Shown here one piece after another: positions 1-4,922 of a stretch of DNA of 5,265 nucleotides (positions within the stretch are counted from its first letter, which is position 1; each line of letters begins with the position of its first letter). Location: NCBI GenBank assembly GCA_009780755.1, contig WQZL01000165.1, positions 1 through 5,265 of the forward strand, given 5' to 3'. The notes below the pieces were generated by a model. The model saw only the letters and a program-made list of their open reading frames with translations, had not been told where the DNA came from and did not search any database. Both the position numbers and the translations under genes were made by a program. This DNA comes from Promicromonosporaceae bacterium (GTDB lineage: Bacteria > Actinomycetota > Actinomycetes > Actinomycetales > Cellulomonadaceae).

Positions 1-7
1 GCCGACT

Positions 8-36
8 CCCCCTCCCCTGCCGACCCTCCCTCCCCC
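8..36 (-). other. C-rich tract, potential G-quadruplex on the - strand
   Basis: The + strand has five C runs (8-12, 14-17, 24-26, 28-30, 32-36) separated by 1, 6, 1 and 1 bases. Read on the - strand this is five G runs of at least three, which satisfies the usual G-quadruplex pattern. The tract is built from two imperfect 18-19 bp units (1-18 and 19-37), each starting GCCGA. The same five bases start the CCGAACCGG repeat that follows. Folding is inferred; only the base pattern is seen. Confidence 0.5.
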
Positions 37-126
37 TGCCGAACCGGATGTTTGTCGACTAACTAGATCACGAACCGGATGTTTCACAGCTTTAACCGGC
101 TCCAAACCTGCGGAACATCCGGTTCG
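37..126. repeat. CCGAACCGG-family repeats, left cluster (three copies)
   Basis: Three copies of a short repeat with consensus CGAACCGGAYGTTTGTCG lie here. One at 37-59 on the + strand is full length and starts TGCCGAACC. One at 71-84 on the + strand is shortened after GTTT. One at 114-126 is inverted (AACATCCGGTTCG). The + copy at 71-84 and the inverted copy at 114-126 could pair over 13 bases (CGAACCGGATGTT). The same family appears four more times at the other end of the window (5144-5265), so it is an interspersed repeat. I do not recognise it as a named element. Confidence 0.7.
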
Positions 127-127
127 G

Positions 128-166
128 TGGTTTCGACACGGCCTCCTTCGTCGGCCTACTCAACCA
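128..166 (+). repeat. REP-like palindromic element, + orientation
   Basis: This 39-bp element begins TGGTTTCGACAC and ends CCTACTCAACCA, with terminal inverted bases TGGTT/AACCA and an inner GGCC/GGCC pair (140-143 and 153-156). It is identical over all 39 bases to 3824-3862. Related elements lie at 1351-1387, 1405-1441, 3710-3750 and 3766-3806. Elements of this pattern (GGTTTCGACA...CTCAACC) are familiar as abundant extragenic repeats in actinobacterial genomes. It sits 35 bp before the preferred start of the aldolase gene. Confidence 0.85.
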
Positions 167-189
167 GCCGTAGGGCAAACCGGGTGCGT

Positions 190-193
190 AGGG
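190..193 (+). promoter_or_regulatory. Weak Shine-Dalgarno site (AGGG) for the aldolase gene
   Basis: AGGG lies 8 bases before the GTG at 202, a workable distance. A run of five G at 196-200 follows but is too close to the start. No upstream ATG or GTG in this frame has a better site outside the repeat region. This supports, weakly, the start at 202. Confidence 0.4.
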
Positions 194-201
194 TTGGGGG
201 T

Positions 202-1296
202 GTGAGTGATTTTGGTTTCTTGCCGCCGTTTGGGTCTGATAATTATGCGCCCGCCCATCCTGAGGTGTTGGCGGCCGTTGGCGCCGCGAACGATGGGTTT
301 GCGGTGGCTTACGGCGACGATCCGTGGACGGCCCGGCTCGATGACTGCGTGGCGGCTTTGTTCGGCCCCGGCACGCGAGCGTTCCCGGTGTTCAACGGCA
401 CGGGGGCGAACGTAATCTCGTTGATGGCTGTGGCACCACGCTGGGGCGGGGTACTCGCTGCCGCGGACGCCCACGCGCACACGGATGAGAACGGCGCCCC
501 GGAACGCATCGGCGGGCTAAAGATGCTAACGGCCCCCGGCAGCGACGGGCGGCTGGCCGTGGCGGATGTTGAGGCGTGGGCCGGGCGCTTCGGCGACGTG
601 CATCGGACCTCACCGGCCGTGCTATCGCTGACGCAATCCACCGAACTAGGCACCGTCTATCGAGTCGCGCAGCTACGCGAGTTGACCGAGGCCGCGCACA
701 AGCTGGGCATGGCGGTACACATCGATGGGGCCAGGCTGGCGAATGCGGCGGCATTCCTCAACGTGGGGTTGGCGGAAATCACCTCTGAGGTGGGGGTAGA
801 TCTCATTTCGCTCGGCGCGGCAAAGAATGGCGGCCTGCTGGGTGAGGCCGTCGTGGTCATGCCGCCCGATGCAGCGCCTACGGAGGCGGCGGCCGATGCG
901 CGTCGTCTGGCGGCCGAGTCGATCCCTTTTCTCCGTAAGTACACGGGTCAGCTCGCGTCCAAGCAGCGTTTCATTGCCGCGCAGCTGCTCGCGCTATTTG
1001 GCGGCGACCTCTGGTTGCGCAATGCGGTGGCGGCGAACGCGGCGGCGCAGCGGCTCCGGGCCGGAGTGATGACGCTGGGCGGCGAGGTGGTGCGCCCTTC
1101 GCGCCCCACGGAGGCCAACGCGGTGTTTGTGACCCTCCCCCGCACCGTCGCCGACGCCCTGCGCACTCGCGCCCCGTTCTACGACTGGGCCGGTGGTGAG
1201 ACTCCCGACCGTGTCGAGGCTCGCTGGATGTGTTCATGGGCCACCACTGACGCCCAGGTGGACGGCTTCCTTGCCGCGCTCGCCGACTGCCTGTAG
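202..1296 (+). CDS. Threonine aldolase family protein (PLP-dependent, fold type I)
   Basis: Predicted cytosolic enzyme of the low-specificity L-threonine aldolase / beta-eliminating lyase family, which splits L-threonine or L-allo-threonine into glycine and acetaldehyde. It is 364 residues, close to the family's usual length. Visible motifs are GDDP (38-41), GTGAN (66-70, phosphate-binding region), AHAHTDENGAPE (90-101, with H91 aligning to the ring-stacking histidine), HIDGAR (173-178, with the cofactor-binding aspartate D175) and GAAKNGG (205-211), where K208 is the expected PLP lysine. The C-terminus RWMCSWATT is typical. The GTG start at 202 is preferred: the frame stays open to an ATG at 79, but those 41 extra residues translate the repeats and the REP element, whereas VSDFGFLPPFGSDNY matches a normal family N-terminus. 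GTG at 184 is a further alternative. The exact amino-acid substrate cannot be read from sequence. It converges on the - strand block and shows no functional link to it. Confidence 0.9.
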   Translation: MSDFGFLPPFGSDNYAPAHPEVLAAVGAANDGFAVAYGDDPWTARLDDCVAALFGPGTRAFPVFNGTGANVISLMAVAPRWGGVLAAADAHAHTDENGAPERIGGLKMLTAPGSDGRLAVADVEAWAGRFGDVHRTSPAVLSLTQSTELGTVYRVAQLRELTEAAHKLGMAVHIDGARLANAAAFLNVGLAEITSEVGVDLISLGAAKNGGLLGEAVVVMPPDAAPTEAAADARRLAAESIPFLRKYTGQLASKQRFIAAQLLALFGGDLWLRNAVAANAAAQRLRAGVMTLGGEVVRPSRPTEANAVFVTLPRTVADALRTRAPFYDWAGGETPDRVEARWMCSWATTDAQVDGFLAALADCL

Positions 1297-1316
1297 CGCC
1301 CTCCGGTGGTGGCGCT
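1295..1316 (+). terminator. Possible terminator hairpin after the aldolase gene
   Basis: A 6-bp perfect stem AGCGCC/GGCGCT (1295-1300 and 1311-1316) with a 10-base loop starts inside the stop codon. No T-run follows, so it is not a classical intrinsic terminator. Hairpins without a T-run are common near gene ends in actinobacteria. The stronger palindromes at 1351-1441 may do the terminating instead. Confidence 0.3.
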
Positions 1317-1350
1317 TGCCCCGTCCGGAGTCTGAAGATCACCCCCACAG

Positions 1351-1387
1351 GTGGTTGAGTAGCGAGGAACGAGCGTGTCGAAACCAC
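1351..1387 (-). repeat. REP-like palindromic element, - orientation
   Basis: This element starts GTGGTTGAGTAGC and ends GTGTCGAAACCAC, with perfect 6-bp terminal inverted bases GTGGTT/AACCAC (1351-1356, 1382-1387). It belongs to the same family as 128-166 but in the opposite orientation and with a different inner part. It faces the next element at 1405-1441; the 11-base end TGGTTGAGTAG (1352-1362) is perfectly complementary to CTACTCAACCA (1431-1441). Confidence 0.8.
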
Positions 1388-1404
1388 CACCCGCACGTCA
1401 AAGT

Positions 1405-1441
1405 GGTTTCTTTCGCGGGCGCTACGCGCCCTACTCAACCA
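1405..1441 (+). repeat. REP-like palindromic element with strong inner hairpin, + orientation
   Basis: This element runs from TGGTTTC to CTACTCAACCA. Its core is a perfect GC-only hairpin, GGGCGC (1417-1422), TAC loop, GCGCCC (1426-1431). It ends 9 bases before the stop codon of the - strand DUF2993 gene, in the gap between converging genes. It and its partner at 1351-1387 are therefore placed where a two-way transcription stop or mRNA 3' end would be expected; that role is inferred. Confidence 0.8.
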
Positions 1442-1450
1442 ACCGTAGGG

Positions 1451-2200
1451 CTAGCCGAAGAGATTCAGCAGTTCGATGCGGTGGCCTTCCGCCGCCAGGC
1501 TAAGCCCGTTCTCCGTGGCATTTACGGTGACGACGTATAGGCCGTCTGGGAAGTCAAGGGGGATGGTCAGGTTTGTAAAGAGGTCACCGATGCCGAATGG
1601 CAGGGAGTTTGCCCTGACGGTCAGTCCGGCCAAGGTAAACGATTCGATGGTCAGGCCGATGGTGCTTGGGCCGATGACAAGCGGCGTCACCACCCCGCCA
1701 ACATTTAGGCCGAAGAGGGTGGTGGCAATGGTCGCGGTGCCGGGCTGGTCGCCACCGCTGATCTGCACGTTGGCCCCCACCTGATCGGCAATGAGTGACT
1801 CAAAAGATCCGAAAGGTACCAGCAGGCGAACCTGCGCGCTTTCCGCCAGGTGGGGATCGCGGGGGGAGACGCCGCGAACATCGATCTGTACATCGGCAAC
1901 ACGGAAGCCGCCAAAGTCACCGGCGTCCAGGGTGGCCGTGACCTGGTTTAGTTGGCCCCCAGCCACTTGCGTTAGGAAGGGGAAGCCGTGGATCGTCAGG
2001 CTCGCGCCATCGAGATGCACCCCTTCATCGGCGGCGGCCGAGGTGATGGCGCCCGTGACCACCCGCGAAGCTACCCAGACGGCGACCCGATCAAGGCCCA
2101 CCAGCAACGCAACCACGATTGCCACCGCCACCAGCGCCGTGCGGCCCCGCCGACGGCGGCGCTCGGGCGCCTCCGCAAACGTCTCGAACATGGCCGTCAT
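1451..2200 (-). CDS. DUF2993 (LmeA-like) membrane-anchored envelope protein
   Basis: A 249-residue protein. A cytoplasmic basic stretch (RRRRRGR, 14-20) is followed by one hydrophobic helix (about 21-44). No lipobox cysteine is seen, so the remaining beta-rich domain should lie outside the membrane, anchored by that helix. The segment HGFPFLTQVAGGQL (71-84) is the most characteristic DUF2993 feature. The family includes mycobacterial LmeA, which supports mannan elongation in lipomannan and binds phosphoinositides; assignment to that exact role here would be over-reach. The ATG at 2198-2200 shares one base with the trmD stop (TGATG). A GTG at 2201-2203 would add one residue and give a 4-base overlap, and a second ATG at 2189-2191 is also in frame. 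No clear ribosome site precedes any of them, so translation is probably coupled to trmD. It is the last gene of the - strand block. Confidence 0.8.
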   Translation of the reverse strand: MTAMFETFAEAPERRRRRGRTALVAVAIVVALLVGLDRVAVWVASRVVTGAITSAAADEGVHLDGASLTIHGFPFLTQVAGGQLNQVTATLDAGDFGGFRVADVQIDVRGVSPRDPHLAESAQVRLLVPFGSFESLIADQVGANVQISGGDQPGTATIATTLFGLNVGGVVTPLVIGPSTIGLTIESFTLAGLTVRANSLPFGIGDLFTNLTIPLDFPDGLYVVTVNATENGLSLAAEGHRIELLNLFG

Positions 2201-2967
2201 CACTTAGCCCAGCCGAGTTCTGCCAGCAGGGCACGGTCATGTTTGTCTAGGGCGCTCGGCTCCAGGGCCGCCACCAGATCGGGACGACGCTCGGCGGTGC
2301 GAATTAACGCCTGGTCGCGACGCCAGCGAGCAATGTTTGCGTGATGGCCAGAGAACAACACCTCGGGAACATCCAGGCCCGCCCACGAGGGCGGCTTCGT
2401 GTAGACGGGGTACTCCAGCAGCCCGGCGGCTCCGTGGGACTCCTCCACCAGCGACTCCGGATTCCCAACGACGCCCGGCAGCAAGCGACCGACCGCCTCG
2501 ACCATCACCAACGTCGCCACCTCGGCCCCCATCAGCACGTAATCGCCGATGGACAGCTCGGTGACCCGAACGTCCGCCGCTCGCCATTGATCTGCCTGGC
2601 GATAGTGTTCGGCCACGCGGGAGTCGATGCCCTCGTACCGCCCGCAGGCAATCACCAGGTGTTGTTCCGTGGCCAGCGCCTCAGCCTGTCGCTGCGTGAA
2701 CACCTCCCCCGAGGGGGTGGGGATAACCAGGTGTGCCCCCTTGGTCAACAGCTCGTCAAGCGCCGCTCCCCAGACGTCAGGGCGCATCACCATGCCCGCT
2801 CCCCCGCCGAACGGGGTGTCATCAACGGTGCGATGGCGGTCGGTGGTCCAGTCGCGCAGGTCGTGAATGCGCAGGTCGAGCAGACCCTGTTGCCTGGCCT
2901 TGCCGATCAGCGACAGATCAAGCGGCGATAGATATTCCGGGAAGACGGTAACCACATCGATGCGCAT
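2200..2967 (-). CDS. trmD: tRNA (guanine-N1-)-methyltransferase TrmD
   Basis: SPOUT-class enzyme that uses S-adenosylmethionine to methylate N1 of G37 in tRNAs, preventing +1 frameshifting. The product is 255 residues, normal for the family. It carries DRHRTVDDTPFGGGAGMVM (43-61), the knot motifs CGRYEGID (108-115) and SIGDYVLMGAE (139-149), and the C-terminal YPVYTKPPSW (186-195) and SGHHANIARWR (206-216). R161 aligns with catalytic R154 of the E. coli protein. By ungapped alignment from GV(L/V)G, the residue matching E. coli D169 is E176, in VEESH, rather than aspartate. The ATG at 2965-2967 is preceded by GAGGAG (2978-2983 on the + strand) with 10 bases between, and lies one base past the rimM stop. 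Its own stop overlaps the start of the DUF2993 gene. Identification is secure. Confidence 0.97.
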   Translation of the reverse strand: MRIDVVTVFPEYLSPLDLSLIGKARQQGLLDLRIHDLRDWTTDRHRTVDDTPFGGGAGMVMRPDVWGAALDELLTKGAHLVIPTPSGEVFTQRQAEALATEQHLVIACGRYEGIDSRVAEHYRQADQWRAADVRVTELSIGDYVLMGAEVATLVMVEAVGRLLPGVVGNPESLVEESHGAAGLLEYPVYTKPPSWAGLDVPEVLFSGHHANIARWRRDQALIRTAERRPDLVAALEPSALDKHDRALLAELGWAK

Positions 2968-2968
2968 G

Positions 2969-3538
2969 TCAGGCGCGCTCCTCGGCGGTTGAGGGGGCGA
3001 GGGGAAGCGTGTCGCGGGCTAGGAGGCCGCCGGGCGGGGTTAGCACGACCCGGCCGCCGGGCACATCTACCGTCGGGACTATGGCGTGAACGAACGGAAC
3101 GAGGGTGCGGTGTGTCGAACCGGAGCCGTTGGCGGCGGGCAGCGTTTCCTTGATGATGAGCATGTCGTGGGCGGGCAGGTGTTCTAGGCCGATCACCTCG
3201 CCGATCACGGTGCCGTCAGCCAGCTCGGCCCGCAGGCCGCGCAGCTCATGGGGATACCAGGCGTCCTCGTCATCGTCGGAGGTGTCCGCCTCGACAACAA
3301 GCTCGACTCCGCGCAAAGCCTCCGCGGCGGTGCGGTCAAGCACCTCGGCGAAGCCAACCAGCCAGCGGCCCTGGTGAATACGGACGGTCTCGATGGTGAG
3401 CGGGCCGACGTCGGCGGGGTCGGTTTCGAGGGTGACGCCGACGGCGAGACGGGTCTCGGGATCGTCGGTGCGCACGTCGAGCATGACCTCGCCGCGCAAA
3501 GAGTGCGCCTTGCCAATTCGGGCGACTACCAGTTGCAT
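2969..3538 (-). CDS. rimM: Ribosome maturation factor RimM
   Basis: A 189-residue 30S assembly factor that binds uS19 and helps mature the 16S rRNA 3' (head) domain. The N-terminal RimM domain (about 1-85) opens with VVARIGKAHSLRGEVMLDVRT, carrying the GKAHSLRGEV signature (9-18). An acidic linker (TSDDDEDAW, 86-94) leads into the PRC-barrel domain (about 94-172), which begins WYPHELRGL (94-102) and ends with VPFVHAIVPTVDVPGGRV (147-164). The ATG at 3536-3538 has an AGAGG ribosome site (3545-3549) 6 bases upstream. One base separates its stop from trmD. Unlike its neighbours it has a long upstream non-coding gap, so it may have its own promoter. The length is normal and no damage is seen. Confidence 0.96.
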   Translation of the reverse strand: MQLVVARIGKAHSLRGEVMLDVRTDDPETRLAVGVTLETDPADVGPLTIETVRIHQGRWLVGFAEVLDRTAAEALRGVELVVEADTSDDDEDAWYPHELRGLRAELADGTVIGEVIGLEHLPAHDMLIIKETLPAANGSGSTHRTLVPFVHAIVPTVDVPGGRVVLTPPGGLLARDTLPLAPSTAEERA

Positions 3539-3607
3539 CAGTAACCTCTCTATTGCCTGCCATCATCTCGCGGCGGCGAAACTGAGCGCAAAATCTCGAA
3601 CCCAACG

Positions 3608-3613
3608 ATTCTA
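3608..3613 (-). promoter_or_regulatory. Possible -10 box (TAGAAT) upstream of rimM
   Basis: On the - strand TAGAAT matches the TANNNT pattern and lies about 70 bases before the rimM start, outside the repeats. No recognisable -35 box is found 16-19 bases further upstream. A promoter here would make sense because 617 bp separate rimM from the KH gene, but the sequence support is thin. Confidence 0.25.
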
Positions 3614-3641
3614 GGTGCTGCCGCTACGGTCTCTGCGCTCC

Positions 3642-3681
3642 CATCGCAGGATGACGGAGTAACTGGTCATCCCCCGCGATG
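3642..3681. repeat. Imperfect hairpin next to the tandem array
   Basis: Outer arms CATCGC (3642-3647) and GCGATG (3676-3681) enclose inner arms GGATGAC (3649-3655) and GTCATCC (3666-3672), giving 13 base pairs around a 10-base loop with a small internal bulge. Its last base abuts the truncated first REP unit at 3682. It may be another palindromic extragenic element or a transcript 3' structure; no second copy is in the window. Confidence 0.5.
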
Positions 3682-3807
3682 TGTCGAAACCACCAACCGC
3701 CGCTAATCGGGTGGTTGAGTAGGGAGCGCAGCGACCATGTCGAAACCACCACCCACCACTAATCGGGTGGTTGAGTAGGGAGCGCAGCGACCATGTCGAA
3801 ACCACCA
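3682..3807 (-). repeat. 56-bp tandem array of REP-like units (two full, one partial)
   Basis: TGTCGAAACCACC recurs at 3682, 3738 and 3794, exactly 56 bases apart. The two full palindromes are 3710-3750 and 3766-3806, each with perfect 7-bp ends GGTGGTT/AACCACC. Positions 3703-3751 and 3759-3807 are identical over 49 bases. The first copy is cut: only its right end remains. The linker between units ends CTAATCGG. This is the same element family as 128-166, in - orientation, so the array arose by local duplication of a REP unit plus its linker. Confidence 0.88.
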
Positions 3808-3823
3808 ACCGCCACACTACGGA

Positions 3824-3862
3824 TGGTTTCGACACGGCCTCCTTCGTCGGCCTACTCAACCA
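3824..3862 (+). repeat. REP-like element, + orientation, identical to 128-166
   Basis: All 39 bases match 128-166. It faces the last unit of the tandem array. TGGTTGAGTAGG (3768-3779) is complementary to CCTACTCAACCA (3851-3862), and TGTCGAAACCA (3794-3804) to TGGTTTCGACA (3824-3834). The opposed pair could therefore fold as one long stem, like the paired-REP (BIME) arrangement known in enterobacteria. Confidence 0.85.
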
Positions 3863-3907
3863 ACCGAAAGCAGGATCCAGCAGTAACGGTCACCGCTGAG
3901 ACTAGGC

Positions 3908-3935
3908 TCTGCGACTCCGCTTCGCTCCGCGCAGA
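3908..3935. repeat. CTGCG...CGCAG palindromic element
   Basis: TCTGCG (3908-3913) pairs with CGCAGA (3930-3935) around a CTCCGCTTCGCTCC-type core. The layout resembles a widespread bacterial extragenic repeat style (TTCTGCG...GCTTCGCTCCGCGCAGAA). A related but not identical palindrome is at 5089-5115. A run of five A follows on the + strand, which is the wrong polarity for a terminator in either direction. Confidence 0.5.
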
Positions 3936-3993
3936 AAAACGTGAGGATTCACGCAGAACCACGGAGGGGAACACAGCTGCGCCTTGGCTCCTA

Positions 3994-4008
3994 CCCCGTT
4001 CTACGGGG
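3994..4008. repeat. Short perfect hairpin (CCCCGT/ACGGGG)
   Basis: A 6-bp GC-rich stem with a TCT triloop lies 13 bases from the large palindrome at 4022-4057. It could stack with that structure in RNA. On its own it is weak evidence of function. Confidence 0.4.
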
Positions 4009-4021
4009 GCTGGTGAGATGT

Positions 4022-4057
4022 CGATGGGGCTTAGCTCAGGTGAGCTAAGCCCCATCG
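4022..4057 (-). terminator. Perfect palindrome with 17-bp arms, likely transcript-end hairpin
   Basis: Arms 4022-4038 and 4041-4057 (CGATGGGGCTTAGCTCA and its exact complement) are separated by only GG. It lies 98 bases past the stop of the KH gene in the direction of transcription. The stem is long and GC-rich at its base, as expected for a terminator or an RNA-stabilising 3' hairpin, but no T-run follows on either strand. An operator role is possible because the inner part TTAGCTCA..TGAGCTAA is a compact dyad. I favour ending or protecting the rpsP-KH transcript. Confidence 0.5.
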
Positions 4058-4155
4058 TCTAACTATCTATCGGCCACTATGTTTCGCCGCTTCGCGTCGA
4101 GCAACACGCTTCAATCGTCTGGGCACCATGAACGTGTTCGGGCGCCTCGACTCAA

Positions 4156-4419
4156 TCACCGGTCAACGTCTACGACGTCGATGCGTACCGGGTCAGCCGC
4201 TAGCGCGCCGATGACGGTGCGCAATGACTTGGCGGTGCGACCACCTCGGCCGATCACCCGGCCAAGATCGCCGGGGTGCACGCGCACCTCCAGCAGATCA
4301 CCGCGACGCAACGTCTGGGCGGACACGCTGACGTCATCCGGGTTGTCCACGATGCCGCGCACTAGATGTTCTAGGGCTTCAGCCAACGCGGCAGAGCCGA
4401 TTCGGCTGTCCGCAAGCAC
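4156..4419 (-). CDS. khpA: KH-domain RNA-binding protein (KhpA family)
   Basis: Small cytosolic RNA-binding protein of 87 residues with a single type II KH domain. The key loop is GRGG (57-60) inside DLGRVIGRGGRTAKSLRTVI (51-70), preceded by EALEHLVRGIVDNPDDV (14-30), which is characteristic of the protein encoded just after rpsP in actinobacteria and many Firmicutes. In other bacteria the family partners with KhpB and binds many RNAs, affecting cell division and envelope genes; no KhpB is in the window. The GTG start at 4417-4419 lies 2 bases past the rpsP stop, with GGAAGAAG upstream. Relatives usually start near EALEHLV, so a TTG at residue 12 is an alternative giving 76 residues, but it lacks a ribosome site. 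Its stop is followed by the large gap rather than directly by rimM. Confidence 0.92.
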   Translation of the reverse strand: MLADSRIGSAALAEALEHLVRGIVDNPDDVSVSAQTLRRGDLLEVRVHPGDLGRVIGRGGRTAKSLRTVIGALAADPVRIDVVDVDR

Positions 4420-4421
4420 GA

Positions 4422-4877
4422 TCAGGCTTCTTCCGTGGCCTCGGCCGGAGCGTCAGCCACGACCTCGGTGACCTCTTCTGCCGGGGCGGCAGCAGCCTCA
4501 GCGGCGGCCTTGGCGGACGCCTTGGCCTTAACCTTCTCGGCCTCGGCGGCAGCGTCGGCGACGGCCTGCGAAGCCGCGACCTTGCCAGCCTTGACCTTCA
4601 GGGTGCCCTCGGTGCCGGGCAGACCCTTGTGCTTCTGCCAGTCGCCGGTGATTTTCAGCAGCGCGAGTACCTGGTCGGTCGGCTGCGCGCCGACGCCGAG
4701 CCAGTACAGGGCGCGGTCGGAAGCGATCTCGATGTACGAGGGCTCCTCAGTGGGGTGGTACTTGCCAATCTCCTCGATGACGCGACCATCGCGCTTGGTG
4801 CGCGAGTCCGCGACGACGACGCGGTAGTACGGGGCGCGCTTCATGCCGAGGCGCTTGAGACGAATCTTGACTGCCAC
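4422..4877 (-). CDS. rpsP: Small ribosomal subunit protein bS16
   Basis: Component of the 30S subunit that binds 16S rRNA in the body and aids assembly. The conserved core is residues 1-88: AVKIRLKRLGMKRAPYYRVVVADSR at the start, DGRVIEEIGKYHP (30-42), then DRALYWLGVGAQPTDQV (54-70). From about residue 92 comes a low-complexity tail of some 60 residues: first lysine/alanine-rich (KVKAGKV, KVKAKASAKAAAEAAAA), then acidic (APAEEVTEVVADAPAEATEEA). Many bacterial bS16 proteins stop near 80-90 residues; alanine/glutamate-rich tails are common in actinobacteria. The GTG start at 4875-4877 has AGGAG (4888-4892) 10 bases upstream. The KH gene follows after 2 bases, so they are surely co-transcribed. 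It is the first - strand gene in the window, with its own leader and a likely promoter. Confidence 0.97.
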   Translation of the reverse strand: MAVKIRLKRLGMKRAPYYRVVVADSRTKRDGRVIEEIGKYHPTEEPSYIEIASDRALYWLGVGAQPTDQVLALLKITGDWQKHKGLPGTEGTLKVKAGKVAASQAVADAAAEAEKVKAKASAKAAAEAAAAPAEEVTEVVADAPAEATEEA

Positions 4878-4922
4878 TTGTTGGTGACTCCTGTTTCTGG
4901 AAAATAGGGCGGTCTGACAACG

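Larger units (their letters stand above)
3539..4155. other. 617-bp non-coding gap packed with palindromes
   Basis: No credible gene occurs between the KH gene and rimM. From low to high coordinate it holds the rimM ribosome site, a possible -10 box, an imperfect hairpin (3642-3681), a 56-bp tandem array of REP-like units (3682-3807), an inverted REP-like unit (3824-3862), two or three small hairpins (3908-3935, 3940-3953, 3994-4008) and a perfect palindrome with 17-bp arms (4022-4057). The open frames here read through the repeats and lack family features. The last 98 bp before the KH gene (4058-4155) show nothing I recognise. Confidence 0.75.

Noticed and set aside
971..1438. 155-residue open frame antisense to the aldolase gene
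   Set aside because: Arginine/proline-rich shadow of a well-supported gene in high-GC DNA; it runs into the REP elements and shows no family motif.
2341..2931. 196-residue open frame antisense to trmD
   Set aside because: Lies entirely inside trmD, whose conserved motifs are clear; no ribosome site or recognisable domain.
3682..3862. CRISPR-like array
   Set aside because: The 56-base period is tandem duplication of a palindrome plus linker. The linkers are short and similar to each other, only two to three units exist, and no cas gene is nearby.
4032..4048. DtxR/IdeR-type iron-regulator box
   Set aside because: TTAG...CTAA ends recall that box, but the inner bases do not match, the dyad is of even length, and it is embedded in longer GC-rich arms at a transcript end instead of at a promoter.
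3793..4062. 89-residue open frame in the rimM-KH gap
   Set aside because: Starts inside the REP array, translates the repeats and the large palindrome, and has no ribosome site or family likeness.
4079..4471. 130-residue + strand open frame across the KH gene
   Set aside because: Arginine/serine/threonine-rich shadow of the KH gene and the rpsP end; no motifs.
4435..4827. 130-residue alanine/serine-rich open frame antisense to rpsP
   Set aside because: Mirrors the low-complexity alanine tail of bS16; no independent support.
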